Shown: positions 25,373 to 37,109, counted from the first letter of the stretch. The stretch is DNA of 64,000 bases from Mortierella sp. BCC40632 (GCA_011634665.1 WAEK01000029.1:1-64000), one strand, 5' to 3'. Made by a program: numbers and translations. Notes: generated by a model from the sequence alone, not told the origin.

Positions 25373-25987
25373 ACTAGGGCCATGCAGTATACTTGCCAAA
25401 TGGCCTTTTCTGACACGGCCTTTAACTCACATACGACTGTGCTTCTCAACATTTATCAAAACTTTGTCTTTTGTGCCATGAAATTTCATGCCTATGTTCA
25501 AGACCTAGTTCATGACCCTGTTACCTCTCAGGACATTGACCCTACAGTGTTGGGAAAGGTGGCGATCGATATTTTCCGAACTTGTTATGGATTGTTGCAC
25601 AATGGACGACGATCGACCGTAGGAGTGGCAGCACAAGTTCAGTTTGATATCCCAGAGAGGCATGTGCATTGGTTAGGAGCCATGGCCTTTTGCAAGACTC
25701 TACCTGGTGCTCACGATAGCCACCTGACCGCGCATTCCAACAGCAGCAGCAGCAGCAGCAAAAGTAATGGCAACAGTAACAGCAGACCCGACTCTAGCTC
25801 AGGATCCCGGGATCATGCTTACGGTTCTACAGGGTCATGGGAAATCTATGTCGAGATGAAACGTTTGTTGAAGGAACGGATTCTTGACCCGATGGACCAA
25901 GAAGAGAAACCTCATTTCAGGAGAAGACTTTTGAGTGTTGTCAACGATGATCGAAATCAGATCCTGGAAGATATCCAGTACCTTTAG
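20026..25987 (+). CDS. TERT: Telomerase reverse transcriptase, 19 exons, 1,202 aa
   Basis: Catalytic subunit of telomerase, which copies an RNA template onto chromosome ends in the nucleus. Exons: 20026-20301, 20522-20611, 20759-20853, 20948-21588, 21745-22022, 22206-22286, 22383-22470, 22595-22827, 22960-23091, 23200-23304, 23415-23596, 23698-23794, 23915-24076, 24222-24367, 24513-24573, 24699-24882, 24978-25055, 25182-25251, 25378-25987; all phases agree. TEN domain, residues 1-190 (PENILATGY; FPNTLESFVR; CYCQVTGPP). A repeat-bearing linker follows (250-313). RNA-binding domain about 350-600: MFPKQFGLPNVL, KKVIPFEIFGSKENR, and T motif FYVTET at 597-602. RT motifs: 1/2 (FLPKEHGLRPIINLRRK), A (VKVDVRRSFD, Asp743), B' (TTGIPQGSILS), C (HYADDF, Asp896 and Asp897), E (FPYCGMLLNTRTLDI). 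C-terminal extension from about 960. The three catalytic aspartates are present, so the enzyme should be active. The start of exon 5 could instead be 21724. The length is slightly above human TERT (1,132). Confidence 0.96.
21234..21425 (+). repeat. 48-bp in-frame minisatellite inside TERT
   Basis: Four tandem copies of a 48-bp unit, followed by a partial fifth, encode a 16-residue repeat of the form GSKKGTPSSSQVSxSD. Copies 1, 2 and 4 are nearly identical; copy 3 differs in DLKKE and PTS. It occupies residues 250-313 in the linker between the TEN and RNA-binding domains, a region known to be disordered and variable in TERT proteins. The unit is rich in Ser/Thr and Lys with repeated TP dipeptides, so it may be phosphorylated (inference). 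Confidence 0.95.
22287..22382 (+). other. GC-AG intron in TERT
   Basis: Intron between exons 6 and 7. The donor reads GAG|GCATGT, and the acceptor is CTATAG before 22383. Splicing here joins FDE to VTSFVHAVVKKV in frame, matching the RNA-binding domain. The nearest GT, four bases downstream, would put the next exon in the wrong frame. A GC donor is a known minor class (GC-AG) and keeps the surrounding consensus. Confidence 0.8.
24098..24154. repeat. Poly(A) then (GA)n in a TERT intron
   Basis: About 32 A followed by about 12 GA units between TERT exons 13 and 14. It is purine-rich on the coding strand, the opposite of most microsatellites in this window. Confidence 0.9.
25325..25370. repeat. 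(CT)n microsatellite in the last TERT intron
   Basis: About 23 CT units directly before the acceptor TTGACTAG at 25377. It probably serves as the polypyrimidine tract. Confidence 0.92.
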
Positions 25988-26676
25988 TCTTCATATTCTC
26001 TCTTCTCTTTCTCTTTCTTTCTTGCTCTTTTTCTTTTTCTTTTTCTTTTTCTTTCTCTTTCTCTTTCTCTTTCTCTTTCTCTTTCTCTTTCTCCCTTTCT
26101 CCCTTTCTTTCTTTGCTGTGCGGTTGCTTATCGCGATTTTTTCTTCTCTATCCAATTCATCAAAAAAGGACTCTTTTCTTGAAGAACTTTTCTCATCAAA
26201 GGATGAGAGGGGGGGAGAAGAGTAGAGTGGGAGGTGAGAAAAAAGAACAACGTTATAAAAAAAATGCAATGGCAAGGGTGGGTGGAAAAAGAGAGAAGGG
26301 AGAGAAAGGGAAAAGAAAAAAGAAAAAAGAAAAGAAAAGAAAAGAAAAGAAAAGAAAAGGGAGGACTTGTTCTTGATATACAATGAAAGGGAACAAAGAC
26401 AGCAAAGGAGATGGGGTAAGAGGACTTTTGGGGGGGAGGGAATGGGGGGGGGGACATTGGCTCTCGGGAGCGAATCTTCGCTTGGATGTCCCGCACCGAG
26501 TGAGAGGAACATGAGTCCGGAAAAAGAAAAAGAAAGAAAAAAGAAAGAAAGAAAAAGAAAAAAAAAAGGATGTGGAAAGGAATGGGGAAAAAAAAAGGGA
26601 TATGAGCATGTGTGCCAATACAGCAATGCTAGTCCCTGGAAAATTGAAAGGACCAGTACTTTCTTTCTTTCTTTCT

Positions 26677-26721
<45 letters not shown>

Positions 26722-26807
26722 TGGTCACGACTGGCCTCTCGGATCTTGCCAGAATATCAGAAACCATGTGGTCCTCATTTTTTTGGGAGGGCAGAAAGCC
26801 AGGAGCA
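25988..26807. other. Convergent 3' region between TERT (+) and the DUF3020 gene (-)
   Basis: CTTTTT and CTCTTT repeats (26010-26110) follow the TERT stop. GAAAA repeats (26310-26360, 26520-26570) and a poly(T) run (26664-26716) precede the DUF3020 stop. Each gene therefore has pyrimidine-rich DNA on its own coding strand after the stop, apart from the poly(T) run. Frames in this stretch are repeat artefacts. No separate gene is seen. Confidence 0.7.
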
Positions 26808-28431
26808 TTATGCCTTCCAGCTTCCATTGAGCTGCATTAGCGTCAGGACCGCGTCCATTGGATAATCTGCTTCCATAAGCTGGCTTGTGCTTGTTGGCGC
26901 ATCTTCCTTCACTGGAGGAGGGTTGATGGACATCAATGGTGGCGCTGCTGTCGTCGATTGCGCAGACTTGCTGTTGGCCTCAATCTCGATCAATTGACGC
27001 GCCAGGTTAGGATCTGTCAGGACTCCTGTCAACTGGGCCAAATCCAGGTGGTTACCAGTCTTTCTGACCAGGTCATTCAGCGCCAGCGCCGTCTTGACAG
27101 TGGCCGAGTCGAATTGCGTATGGGAAAGAGCCGATGCTGCGGCCGAGGTAGCATTCAATACTGCCTGTTCGGGCGACACCTGATCCTGTTGCCTCTGGAC
27201 AACGTATTGCTGGTGAAGAGCCAGCTGATCGTGAAGAGAGGTGCTCGACGTGGGAGTGGTTGGAAGAGGATCCAAACCAGCGGAATCAGGGTTCCGTCTC
27301 CTTTCCTTCTCCTTGCGCTTCATCTGACGCTTTCCAAACTCTTCCTCGGCCCATCTTGTCTTGTGCTCGCTGTCTTCCTTTCCGAAGAGCTTGTGAGCTC
27401 TCTTGTTCACTCGACAGCGCAAGTCATTGTCCTTGTCTGCAGCGAAGGGAGAAAAAAAAAGGGACGTTAGGACAAAGAGTCTTTTTGGCGAAGACGCCAG
27501 AAAAGAAGCTTAAAAAATCGACGTCACAAATCAACAGTCACGCTCGCTCGTCCAAAAAATTTTGCTGGACCCATTCGGTTCCGGGACAAATAAAAACACG
27601 AAGCGCAACTTCTTCTGTGCAGGCTTGGAACGGGCCAGAACCGCAGTGTTTGAGAGAGAAAAGAGAAAAGAGAGAGGGAGAAGGAGAAGAAAGAGAGAAA
27701 TGTCAAGGAATTCCCGTTAGACAAAAAGGTGGAGTAGCAATGTCCAAAGGAGAGCAGTCTTCAGGTAGGAAAGAATAATGAGAAGAAAAAAAAAAGGAAC
27801 GAAGCAGGGGGGGAAGAGAGAGTGTGTGAGAGAGAGAGACCCGTATTCCAAAAAAGATTTCGTTGGACTGTTCCTGGAGCACACGAGTAGTAGGAGGTGA
27901 ATGCGTTCCACTGAAAAAAGACCGTCAATGGTTGAACAGAGGTGGTTCTAGGAGAGGAGGATGGAGCATACGACCAAGAGTGAATGCCAAAGAGAAGAGA
28001 GAGGAAGGTAGAAAGGTAGGTTTGAAAGGATTTGGCGTCGGGATATTCTCCTCCGAAGGATCAAGGTAGTTTGGTAAAGTCAACCCAAAAAAAAAAAACC
28101 GTAAAAAAAAGCCAGCGTGACGGTGGAGGCGAGAAGGATTGGTAGAGGGCCAAGGAGAAACGAGGACTCTGATGGAGACTCCAGAAAAATAGAGTCCAAT
28201 GAAGAAAGGGTTCATGGGAAAAAAAGGTGACTAGATGGAGGAATGGAACTACTTACTCCTGTCCTCATTCAGCTCTCTCCATCTCTTTTTGCGCTCTCGG
28301 TTCTCCATGCGGATCTTATCCGTGTTGATGCCACGCTTGAGGTTATCCTGGGCAGCAACGGGGCTCTCAGGAGAGGCCGCGATGGATTCCAAGGCAGCCT
28401 GTGCCTGGAATGCAGAGTCGTCACGAATCAT
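26808..28431 (-). CDS. DUF3020 domain protein, 2 exons, 267 aa
   Basis: Exon 1 is 28431-28257 and exon 2 is 27436-26808, joined by an 820-base intron with a good GTAAGT donor and a CTGCAG acceptor. Across the join the protein reads NRERKKRWRELNEDR then NKDNDLRCRVNKRAHKLFG (residues about 44-77), the signature of the fungal DUF3020 family: a short basic segment of unknown function, reported mainly in fungal nuclear or regulatory proteins. A Lys/Arg-rich stretch follows (RKEKERRR), a likely nuclear localisation signal. The rest is Ala/Ser/Gln-rich with a few hydrophobic helices (LARQLIEIEANS) and ends LMQLNGSWKA. The Met at 28431 is preferred because the codons upstream in frame are a low-complexity Ser/Leu run. 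The function is not known; a role in transcription is inference. Confidence 0.85.
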
Positions 28432-29815
28432 TGCGAGGTGATGTAGAAGTCTTGGTGATGGGGGCAGGCACCAGTGAGCGGACGAGAGAGAGAGGGAGGG
28501 AGAGAGAGAGGGTAGGGAAAGGTGGAGCTTTGAGCGGGAAGGAGGTAGTGAAAGAGAGAAAGCAGAGGAAAGGTGGTGCAGAAACAGTCCTTTTTTTTGA
28601 AAAGACAGTGACACAAGCAGTCACTCGGCCTCTCGTTTTTTTTTTTGTTGCTGGTCGGAGTGTTGGACCGTTGGGGAGTGTACTTCCAGCATTATTGAGA
28701 GTGTGAGCTTTTTTTTCTCTCAGCATTCTTCTTTTTCGGACAAGAGAAGTCTGTTCAGTTCGCTAGACTACCCGTAGAAATCAATAGCAAAAGGTCATCT
28801 ATGAAGCATAGGAAAAAAAAGACCTGTTTTCCCCCCACATTGACTATGCAACTCTACGCCATGGCAGACCCCGTAGTGAGACAGGTCTCTCGAGGCCTTG
28901 CCAAGAAGGTACTAGCTGACCCAGTAGAAACAGAGCATGATACTCGTGACTCTTTAGACAACATTCCATAGATAAAGACAAGTCAACCATCAAGCCCTAG
29001 TATCCAATCGTGTCCAAGGCTAGCACAGGCAGATACCCTGGTTTCTGTCTACACCTTTCTACTTCCTTTGCTCACTAAAGATTTTCTTAGGCTCCACTGA
29101 TGTAGACCACTGCTCACAAAGACGATTGGAACAATCAGTGTCGTGGTCAAGCGAGTCGAGGTTCAGTCAAGCAATCGCTAAATGAAGGCAGGGGGGTTGA
29201 GTGTCCACAATCAGTAGGCAGAGATGAGTCCTAAGGGTGACAGTGATGGTGCTTTCAGACAGGAGATACTGCATAGATGATGCAGAGGTCAAGATTTTTT
29301 TTTTTTTTTTTTTTTTTTTGCAAAAAATAAAAACAACATGGATGAGTCACGCGTTTTCAGTAGCAATAGAGAAGCAGAATAGACGATGGCGAGAAGAAGG
29401 ACAAGGAGAAAGAGAAATGGATACATCGGTCTCTATATGTTTTCATGGGCGAAGTCTCTGGAATTGCAAATTGGATTGGGTGCATTGACCTCTCGTCTCT
29501 CTTTTTAAAAAAGAAAAAGAGAGAGAAAGAAAGAAAAAACGTTGTCCGAGGACTGCCTCAAAGCTTCTGTTACCCTCTTTGTAATCAGATCACCATTCTT
29601 ACTTAGTCTCTTGGGTCGCTCCAGCAAGCTGCTCTTTGGATAAAGATCGAACGCAGTGGCCCGCTTCTCGAATATTCAGAATACTCATAGCAGTAAGCAA
29701 TGACTCCAACTACAAACACACATTGAACAAAGACGCTTGTCGTTTGCATAAAAAAAAATAACAATATCATTTCTCCTTCACTCGATTTCATACTCTCTCT
29801 ATCTCTCTCTTTTTT
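28432..29815. other. Intergenic region between Lon 3' end and DUF3020 5' end
   Basis: Both flanking genes read leftward. The part next to 28432 is GA-rich on the plus strand (28486-28512), so CT-rich on the coding strand, and is probably the DUF3020 leader. A poly(T) run lies at 29296-29320. I see no gene; the open frame at 29237-29488 (+) includes the poly(T) tract and has no recognisable features. Confidence 0.6.
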
Positions 29816-30173
29816 TTACATACGGCTGTCAATTCCAGAAGCTGCTGCGCCTGCACCCCTGATGATGACGCGTCCTTCAAAGGCCTCTCTCAAGACCTCC
29901 CAAACCGTCGACGCATACACAAACTCAATTTCATCCCGAACGTTCGTAGGAACGTCTGAAGTGACATCCTTTTGATTCCGGAGAGGCATAATGATCTTGC
30001 GAACGCCAGCTCGATGAGCTGCAATGACCTTTTCTTTGATTCCTCCAACGGGCATCACTAGACCTCGCAACGTAAACTCGCCTGTCATCGCAGTGGTGGT
30101 CGGGACAATCTGATTCGAGAACATGGATACCAGTGCACAAACCATGGCAATACCAGCAGAAGGTCCATCCTAG

Positions 30174-30211
<38 letters not shown>

Positions 30212-32835
30212 GAACCAGTTTAGAATCTTCAATTGCTTGAACCCAGACATTCCAAACAGCCTCGATTCTCCATACAGAGGCCTTGCTTACCTTTGGCGTG
30301 GCGCCGCTCGGCATGTGGATATGGACATCTGCCTTCTCCATCACGTTCTGTCCTGGACCGGTGGTCAATCCAACTTCGTATCCATGGCTCTTGACCCAAC
30401 TCAATGCAATTTGAGCACTCTCCTTGATGACATCTCCTAGACTGCCCGTCAATTGCAAGTGACCTTTTCCAGGCATCTGTGACACTTCAATAAACAAGAT
30501 ACCGCCTCCGACTCCATTGTAAGCCATACCTGTCACCACACCAGGAACAGCAATTCGTTCCGTAACCTCATTGACATATTTGTCTTGTCCAAGGATATCC
30601 TCCACATCTGCCAACGTGACCAAGGGCTGATATTCTTTGAGCTTGTTCGAACTTGATTCTGTAGCATCAACAGCAGCACGCTGTTCTTGAAGTTCTGCAT
30701 ACTGAACCGCTTTAGCTCGAACAATAGATCCAATCTCTCGTTCCAATTGACGGACACCACTCTCACGCGTAAATCCGGTGGCAACCTTGAGCAGAGCATC
30801 CTCAGTGACCTGAACATCTTCTTCTGAAAGTCCATGTTGACGAATCTGTTTAGGGAGTAGATGATTGGTCGCAATCGCCAACTTTTCTGCATAGGTGTAA
30901 CCGGGCAAAGTGATCAGCTCCATTCGGTCAAGCAATGGGGCAGGAATGGTATCGATAGAGTTGGCAGTAGCGATGAAGAGAATCTTGGAAAGATCAAAAG
31001 GCACATTCAAATAATGGTCCGTCTGTATGATTTTTTTTTTAAAAAAAGCAGAATTAGGATGTATGCGATAGGCTCTTTCTTTCTTTTTTGTTTACAAAAA
31101 ACAATAACAGCCATTCTAGCCAAACGCCGTACCAAGTACTTACAAAGGTACTGTTTTGCTCTGGGTCCAGGACTTCAAGGAAAGCTGCCGAAGGATCGCC
31201 ATGGTGGCCTCTTGAACCAATCTTGTCAATCTCATCTATAAGAGTAAGGGTGAACCAAAGAAGAGGAGACTCTGGGTTAACATAGAGGCATAAGAGGCGG
31301 TGTAGAGTATGTCCCAGTTTCAAAAAAAAAAAAAAAAAAAAAAAAAATCGACGACTCCTTACCAAGCAAAAAGACAGGGTTGTTCACTTCGACCTTCTTG
31401 AGTCCATGAATGATCAGTCCAGGCAAGGCACCCACATAGGTGCGTCGGTGCCCACGAATTTCAGACTCGTCCCAGACACCACCCAAGGAGATTCGGTGAA
31501 ACTTGCGTCCCATCGCCGTAGCAATTGATCTTCCCAGAGACGTTTTACCCACCTGAGGAGACTCGAGCAGTAAGTAGGGCGATTTTTTTTTCTTCAAAGA
31601 GCAATGGCTGCACTGGATAAACAAGAATGACGATGATGATAAAAAATAATAATAAAGAGAGAGAGAGAGAGAAGAAAAATAGTGTTCAACTTACACCAGG
31701 TGGTCCAACCAGACAAAGAATAGGTCCCTTGACATCACCCTTGAGCTGCTGGAGCTTTGTCACTGCAAGATACTCGAGAATACGCTTCTTGACCTTCTCA
31801 AGGCCATGGTGGTCATCGTTCAGTTGCTTCCTTGCTCGCTCAACATCAAGAATGTCCTCACTTGATTTTGCCCATGGCAAGTCGCTCAGCCAATCGAGAT
31901 AGTTCCGAATGACACTGTACTCGGATGAGGCCGGTTGCATTTTCTTCAGACGCTTTATCTCCCTGTCAGCAGCCTTTTGGACATCTGAAGGCAGGTTTGC
32001 AGCATTGAGTCGATTCTCGATGATAGTCATCTCATCCTCCTCAGCACCCTCCTTTTCACCAAGCTCCTCCTTGATGGCAGCCATCTGTTGGCGGAGGTAG
32101 AATTCGCGCTGTTTCTTGTTGAGCTTACCCTCGACATTGTCGTGCACCTTTTGAGAGATCTTGAGGACATGAATTTGTCGCGTGAGCAACTCTACTGCCT
32201 TGGTGATCCGCTCTTTCAGATCCACGGCATCGAGGATAGCAAGCTTTTCGTCAACGGTTGACTCGATAGTGCTCATCAACAAATCCACAACCTGACCAGG
32301 GATCACCCCGACACTCTCCAAGAACTTTTGGAGTTGAGTGAGCACGGGGGCAGGTAGCTTGAGGCTCTGCAGCAGCGCCACAAACTCCTTGGAAGTGGAT
32401 CGGAGAGCGACGATCTGATCCTGGAGTTCAAGGTCCGATTTGTCGACGGGTTTGTCAGGCAAGGGTGTCACATCCACCTCAAAGTATGGATGTTGCGATG
32501 TGATCCTGTTCAACCGAAGTCGGACAAGTCCTAGCGATAGCAGCAACACAGAAGAAGAAGAAAAGTGGACAATGTGAGTACCATGTGCAGGAAAGTGACA
32601 AAGTTTAGAATCTGACAAAGCTGGTTTGTTGCACAGAAAGTAAAATAAAAAGCGGGATCGGCTGGACCTGACTCCCCAATTGACAAGCTCTAAAGAATAT
32701 ATTCGGATGACAGTTGGCCACCATCACTGATATCATCAACAGCAATGTCTAGCAATGCCAGTGCATTCGGTCAACAGACAACCGGTCCAGAATGTGAAGG
32801 TAGGGAAAGAGGAAGGAGAGAGAGAGAGAAGAGAG

Positions 32836-32884
<49 letters not shown>

Positions 32885-33461
32885 ATATATATACGTGTAG
32901 ATGTGTTTGGACTGATATAAAGAGGAGGTTGAGAGAAAGTGAACAGGACATACCTTCAAGGACTACCAGGAATCCACCGACGGTTCGTTCAAGTCGAACA
33001 AGCCGAGCCGCGCAGCCGGTAGGATGGATATTAGAAGGGTGGAGCAATTCACGATTAGAGATCACCAGCTGACCAGAGGAATCGCCAGGATTGCCTGTGC
33101 TACTAGGAGACTGCCCTGTGCCCATTCCAGCAGGGGGATAAACGGGTGATGGACCAGGAATGATGAGCTCGCCATGAGTCCGACCCGAAGCATTGGTCTT
33201 GGACTTTTTGCCATTGCTGTTATTGTTGTTGTTGTTGTTGGAGGCAGCGTCGGATGGAGGGATGTGGATGGGAAAGGCGCCAATGATGCACTTGTTGAGT
33301 TCGCGACTATCGTAGGTGCGGAGGATCTTTTCAAAGAGAGAAAGAGAGTCTCTCCGAGTGATTTGCAGTCGGGTGACGACTCCAGGCAAGAGCACCTTGT
33401 CCTGCAGAGGCAACAAAGGCACGGTGCGAGGGATGGGGATGGATGGACTGGAGCGGATCAT
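29816..33461 (-). CDS. LONP2: Peroxisomal-type Lon protease, 6 exons, 903 aa
   Basis: ATP-dependent AAA+ serine protease. Exons (minus strand): 33461-32954, 32530-31695, 31552-31363, 31235-31144, 31022-30291, 30169-29816; phases and total are consistent. N-terminal substrate-binding domain starts at [15 protein letters not shown], with an Asn/Gly/Ser-rich insert at about residues 78-125. A coiled-coil region follows ([15 protein letters not shown]). AAA+ module: Walker A GPPGVGKT (445-452), Walker B VFLLDEIDKIG (Asp512), sensor region [13 protein letters not shown]. Protease domain: PKDGPSAG, catalytic Ser790, and GGIKEK with Lys833, 43 residues later as in bacterial Lon. The C-terminus is SRM, which fits the PTS1 peroxisomal import consensus. 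No mitochondrial presequence is seen. Together these support the peroxisomal branch (LONP2/Pln), which degrades oxidised matrix proteins, over mitochondrial Pim1. The Met at 33461 opens the conserved N-domain; earlier in-frame codons are CT-repeat. Confidence 0.95.
32820..32882. repeat. (GA)n microsatellite in Lon intron 1
   Basis: About 30 GA units with one early AA interruption. It is CT on the Lon coding strand, inside the intron 32953-32531. Confidence 0.93.
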
Positions 33462-33509
33462 GGCCGACGGACGGGAGAGAGTGGAAGGTAATTCCTCAAA
33501 GGTAAGAGA

Positions 33510-33549
<40 letters not shown>

Positions 33550-33852
33550 AGGGGTGGTGAATGTGTGGTGTTGAAGGTAGGTGTGTGTGTGCGTGAGGTG
33601 GAAAGAGAGAGAAGCAAAGGAGGAACAAAGCTCTGGGCGAAGGGCTAAACTTGAACACGCAACAGACCAGGCAAAAGACGAAAAGAGAGAGAATGTGTGT
33701 GAGAGAGAGAGTGAGAGAGAGAGAGAGAGAAAGAAAGAAAAAAGAAGAGGAAACCCATCAGAGCATGTCCCCGGCACCATCTAGCCAATCAGAACAAGCA
33801 TTGCACGTGGACCGGATTTGATCGGCTCCCTTCTTCCTCGCTGGTGAAATCG

Positions 33853-33888
<36 letters not shown>

Positions 33889-36116
33889 CTCTCTTCCATC
33901 ACTCCACCGCATTCCCATAGGCTGTCGAGGCGGGGAAGAATAAAGAGGAAGACGACCTTCATCCAAAAAAAACAATGCGTCCTAGATACCCTACCTGCCA
34001 AACTCACAGAAGAAAACACAATTTCTGGGAACTGTGTCCTGCGCAATGGTGACCCAGAACGTATTGAAATCCTTGCAGCCCTTGACTGCATGTGTAAAGT
34101 AGGACAGGCCAGTGCGGCATTCTTCGAGAAAGACAATCGTTGCAGCAGACATATGCTTGGTGGAAAGGCCGAAAAGAGACAAGACTCCTCCTTGGTAGGA
34201 CGAGGGCCCAACTGGTTCTCATGCAGCGGGAGGGCGTCTCAAGGGGTTGGCAGTGGAGCGTCAATTATCAGGTCCACTAACGCTTGATCTTCGAGCCAAT
34301 AGCATCTACTCAGATGGGCACAACATTACCCCGAAGTCAGTGTTCAAGACAGTGCTTTCTTCTCTACTCTCTTCTCTAGGGAAAAGGGAGTGTCCAATAT
34401 GGTTCCTACGTCAGTCGATCGTCAAGAGTGACGAGTAATTGAGTCTTCTATGGTCCAGCCAAAGACAGCCCCGATCCTCATCCCCCTCTGCACTGCACGG
34501 GCAAAATTGTTGAGAGTGGGTGCCACAGAGGTACACGCCATTCGTCCTAGATCTACTTCGCGTGTTTTGTGAATGGGGCAGTAAGCTCACGATAGGAAAA
34601 AGAAGCAACAGTCCGAAAAAGACATATGTAGACGTTTAGACGCGACACAAAAGGAGAGGGGGAGCACAGGGTCCAAGCAGGGAGCCAGGCGCAAAGTGGA
34701 AAGGGGGTCGATTCTCTATTCGGGATGGAGATGAAGCGCCCAGGCGAAAGAGAGAAAGTGTATGTGTGAGAGAGCAAGAGAGAGAGAAAGTGAGTGAGTG
34801 AGAGGCACTCGCGGGGTCTCAGAGACCCATTTTGTTTTTTTTTTTCTTGTTTTTTATTCTCTCCGGTACCCCGTCGTCTTGTCCCAGTTGTTTGGTCCGT
34901 CGCTTCTTTCTCTCACTCTCACTCTCACGGGTACAGACAAGCTTGTGTCCAACTTTCTACCACACTGCACCGTCTTTTTTTTTTTTTTTTTTTTTTATCT
35001 CTCACTCTCACTCTCACTCTCTCCCACACATTCTCTCACTCTCACTAACCCACACACACACATTACCTCTCTCTCTCTCCCTTCCTCTCTTCTAATCTCG
35101 TTCTTTGATTGCATCTATTTCCATTCATTTCATCTCATCCAGCCCTTCGCAAAGTCTGCTCTTCATCGAGTCGGTCGAATCTCTTTCTCTCATTACTTTC
35201 CTCCTCCCCCTCCCATCCACACCGCCCACACACACACACTCTCTCTCTCTCTCTCTCTCTCTCTCTTGCTTTGCTCCTCACCACCAGATCAGATCGAGTC
35301 TGTGCATCCTCTCTCCCTTTCTTTTTTAACTTTTCCCAAGAAATGGCCTCCACGCAAGACCATCGTCTCTTCTGATCTGCTCTTCCTCTCCCCCATCACA
35401 CTCTTCTTCTTCGACTAAAAGCATCGAACAACGCTCCTGCACCTCAACGCCTCGTCTCCTGTCCTTGCCGTTACCCACTCCTTGTCTGCTCACCTTTTTT
35501 CTTTTCTTTTTCTTCCTTGTCTTGTCCTCCACGCTCTCTCCTTTCTCGCCTCCCACTCATACTCGCACGTTTTCCGCTCCACTTCTACTCTCGCTCTTTC
35601 TTCTTTCTTTTTTTACTCCCCACCTCTCTTCTTTCTCATCTATACCCTGCTCTTGTAGTCTGAGCAGGCGTTTCTTGTCTAAACAGCACAGCAGGCACCA
35701 ACTGTCCATGTCCATTTCTGTCACAACAGTCTCTTGCCAACCATACTCGTGTGCCTGACCCTGGCCTTCGCGAAGCCAGCTGCGTTCCATCCTGCCGCTT
35801 TCTTCGTCACCCTTTGTCTATCTGTCTGTTCATCTGTCCACTCCTTGGTCGCCTGGTCTGCCTGCTTTTTTTTTTTTTATAATCCACTGGCCGTTTATCC
35901 ACGCTTCCAAACATCCTTGATAGTAGAACCACACTCTCTTCCTGCTTTTCTCTCATACTCTCTTTCTCTCTTTTCTTTCCTTCTCTCTTGTGTTTCTCCT
36001 ATCTCATTTGCCCCTCGGGCTAGTCTCTGACTGCTCAACACACCTGCACCTGTTATCCGTACCTGCAGCTTCTCTTCCTTCCATCGATACATCCTCTTCC
36101 CCCCCTTTGTGCGAAC
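33462..36116. other. Divergent intergenic region between Lon (-) and TOK channel (+)
   Basis: About 2.65 kb holding both promoters and leaders. On the Lon side, GA tracts lie at 33525-33548, 33701-33731 and 33856-33885 (CT on the Lon strand), with a GT run at 33511-33524. On the TOK side, 34860-36110 is strongly pyrimidine-rich on the plus strand, with poly(T) at 34976-34996 and (CT)n at 35239-35266; this is probably a long TOK leader, perhaps with a leader intron. A CCAAT motif lies at 33784. The stretch 33990-34230 contains a coding-like minus-strand frame (see findings). Confidence 0.6.
35239..35266. repeat. (CT)n microsatellite in the TOK leader region
   Basis: About 14 CT units on the plus strand after a short CA run, 850 bases upstream of the TOK start. 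Confidence 0.92.
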
Positions 36117-37109
36117 ATGTGGAATCCCCCACCGCCTGCACTCATCGAAGTCACTCGCCGTCAAGACCCTCCAAGTACCAACAAGAACACCCGACACTCG
36201 CCCAGGAACCGCGGCCATAATGGCTATTTTGAGTCGTCTCCGCGGAACCGCCGCCTGAGCAATGACTTTGGCTTCCCTTCTGAAGTCGATGAGAGTCCCC
36301 ATCCTGAGAACGGGAACAACTTTGTCAATCTCACTATAGACCACGACGCAGGCACAGGCAGAGATGGTCATTCCAACGGCTTGAGCAATGGCCAAGCAGA
36401 TCCCACCTACAACGCTAACGGCGATCCAAATGGAATCAGCCCCGGGAACGGATTCATGGACTACGATGACGACTACACTCCACCCCGGAATGTCCATCCC
36501 GCTAGACATGTCCCCAATGCTCTATACAGTGCAGTCCCACACCCAAAACTGGAAAAGGTTGGCCCTTATTTGATGATTGCCACACTCCAGGCGTACACGG
36601 TCCTGACTGTTGTGCGTTGTCTTGCGGATCCGATTTGGATCGTCCTCAAATCGAACGGCAAGGGCACTGAAGACACACGACTGGCCGAGATTGGCAGTAT
36701 GGAGAAGGCCTTTCTGGCCTGCGCTATTGCATTTACGATGTTGAGCTGTCTGGGCGTTACATTGCGGATTATGGACAAACTTTTGTGGTTGAGGCGGATC
36801 CCAGTCATCACAGCATATCTTGAAGGTATGAAGAGAAAAAAAAAGAAGGAAAAGGACCGGACCCCCCTCCCCCACACGTCATTGCAATTGTCCACTGTTC
36901 ATTTGTGTTGTCAAAAAAAGACTTAATGTATTCCTGCCCCCTACCTTTTGGAGTGGAATGCATACACAATTTGGGCTCAGCACAGATGGCCAGGGGGTAG
37001 CAAACCCGGCGAAGCATCCGGGCTGTCTTATTGACAACTATATTAAGTGCAGGTGCAGCTGTAGTGCATAGAACTGGTTGACTGACGGACTTTTTTTGTT
37101 CTTTTTCTT

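Noticed and set aside
25991..26827. 278-codon minus-strand frame rich in Phe, Leu and Ser
   Set aside because: Made of CTTTT/GAAAA repeats and poly(T) in the convergent 3' region.
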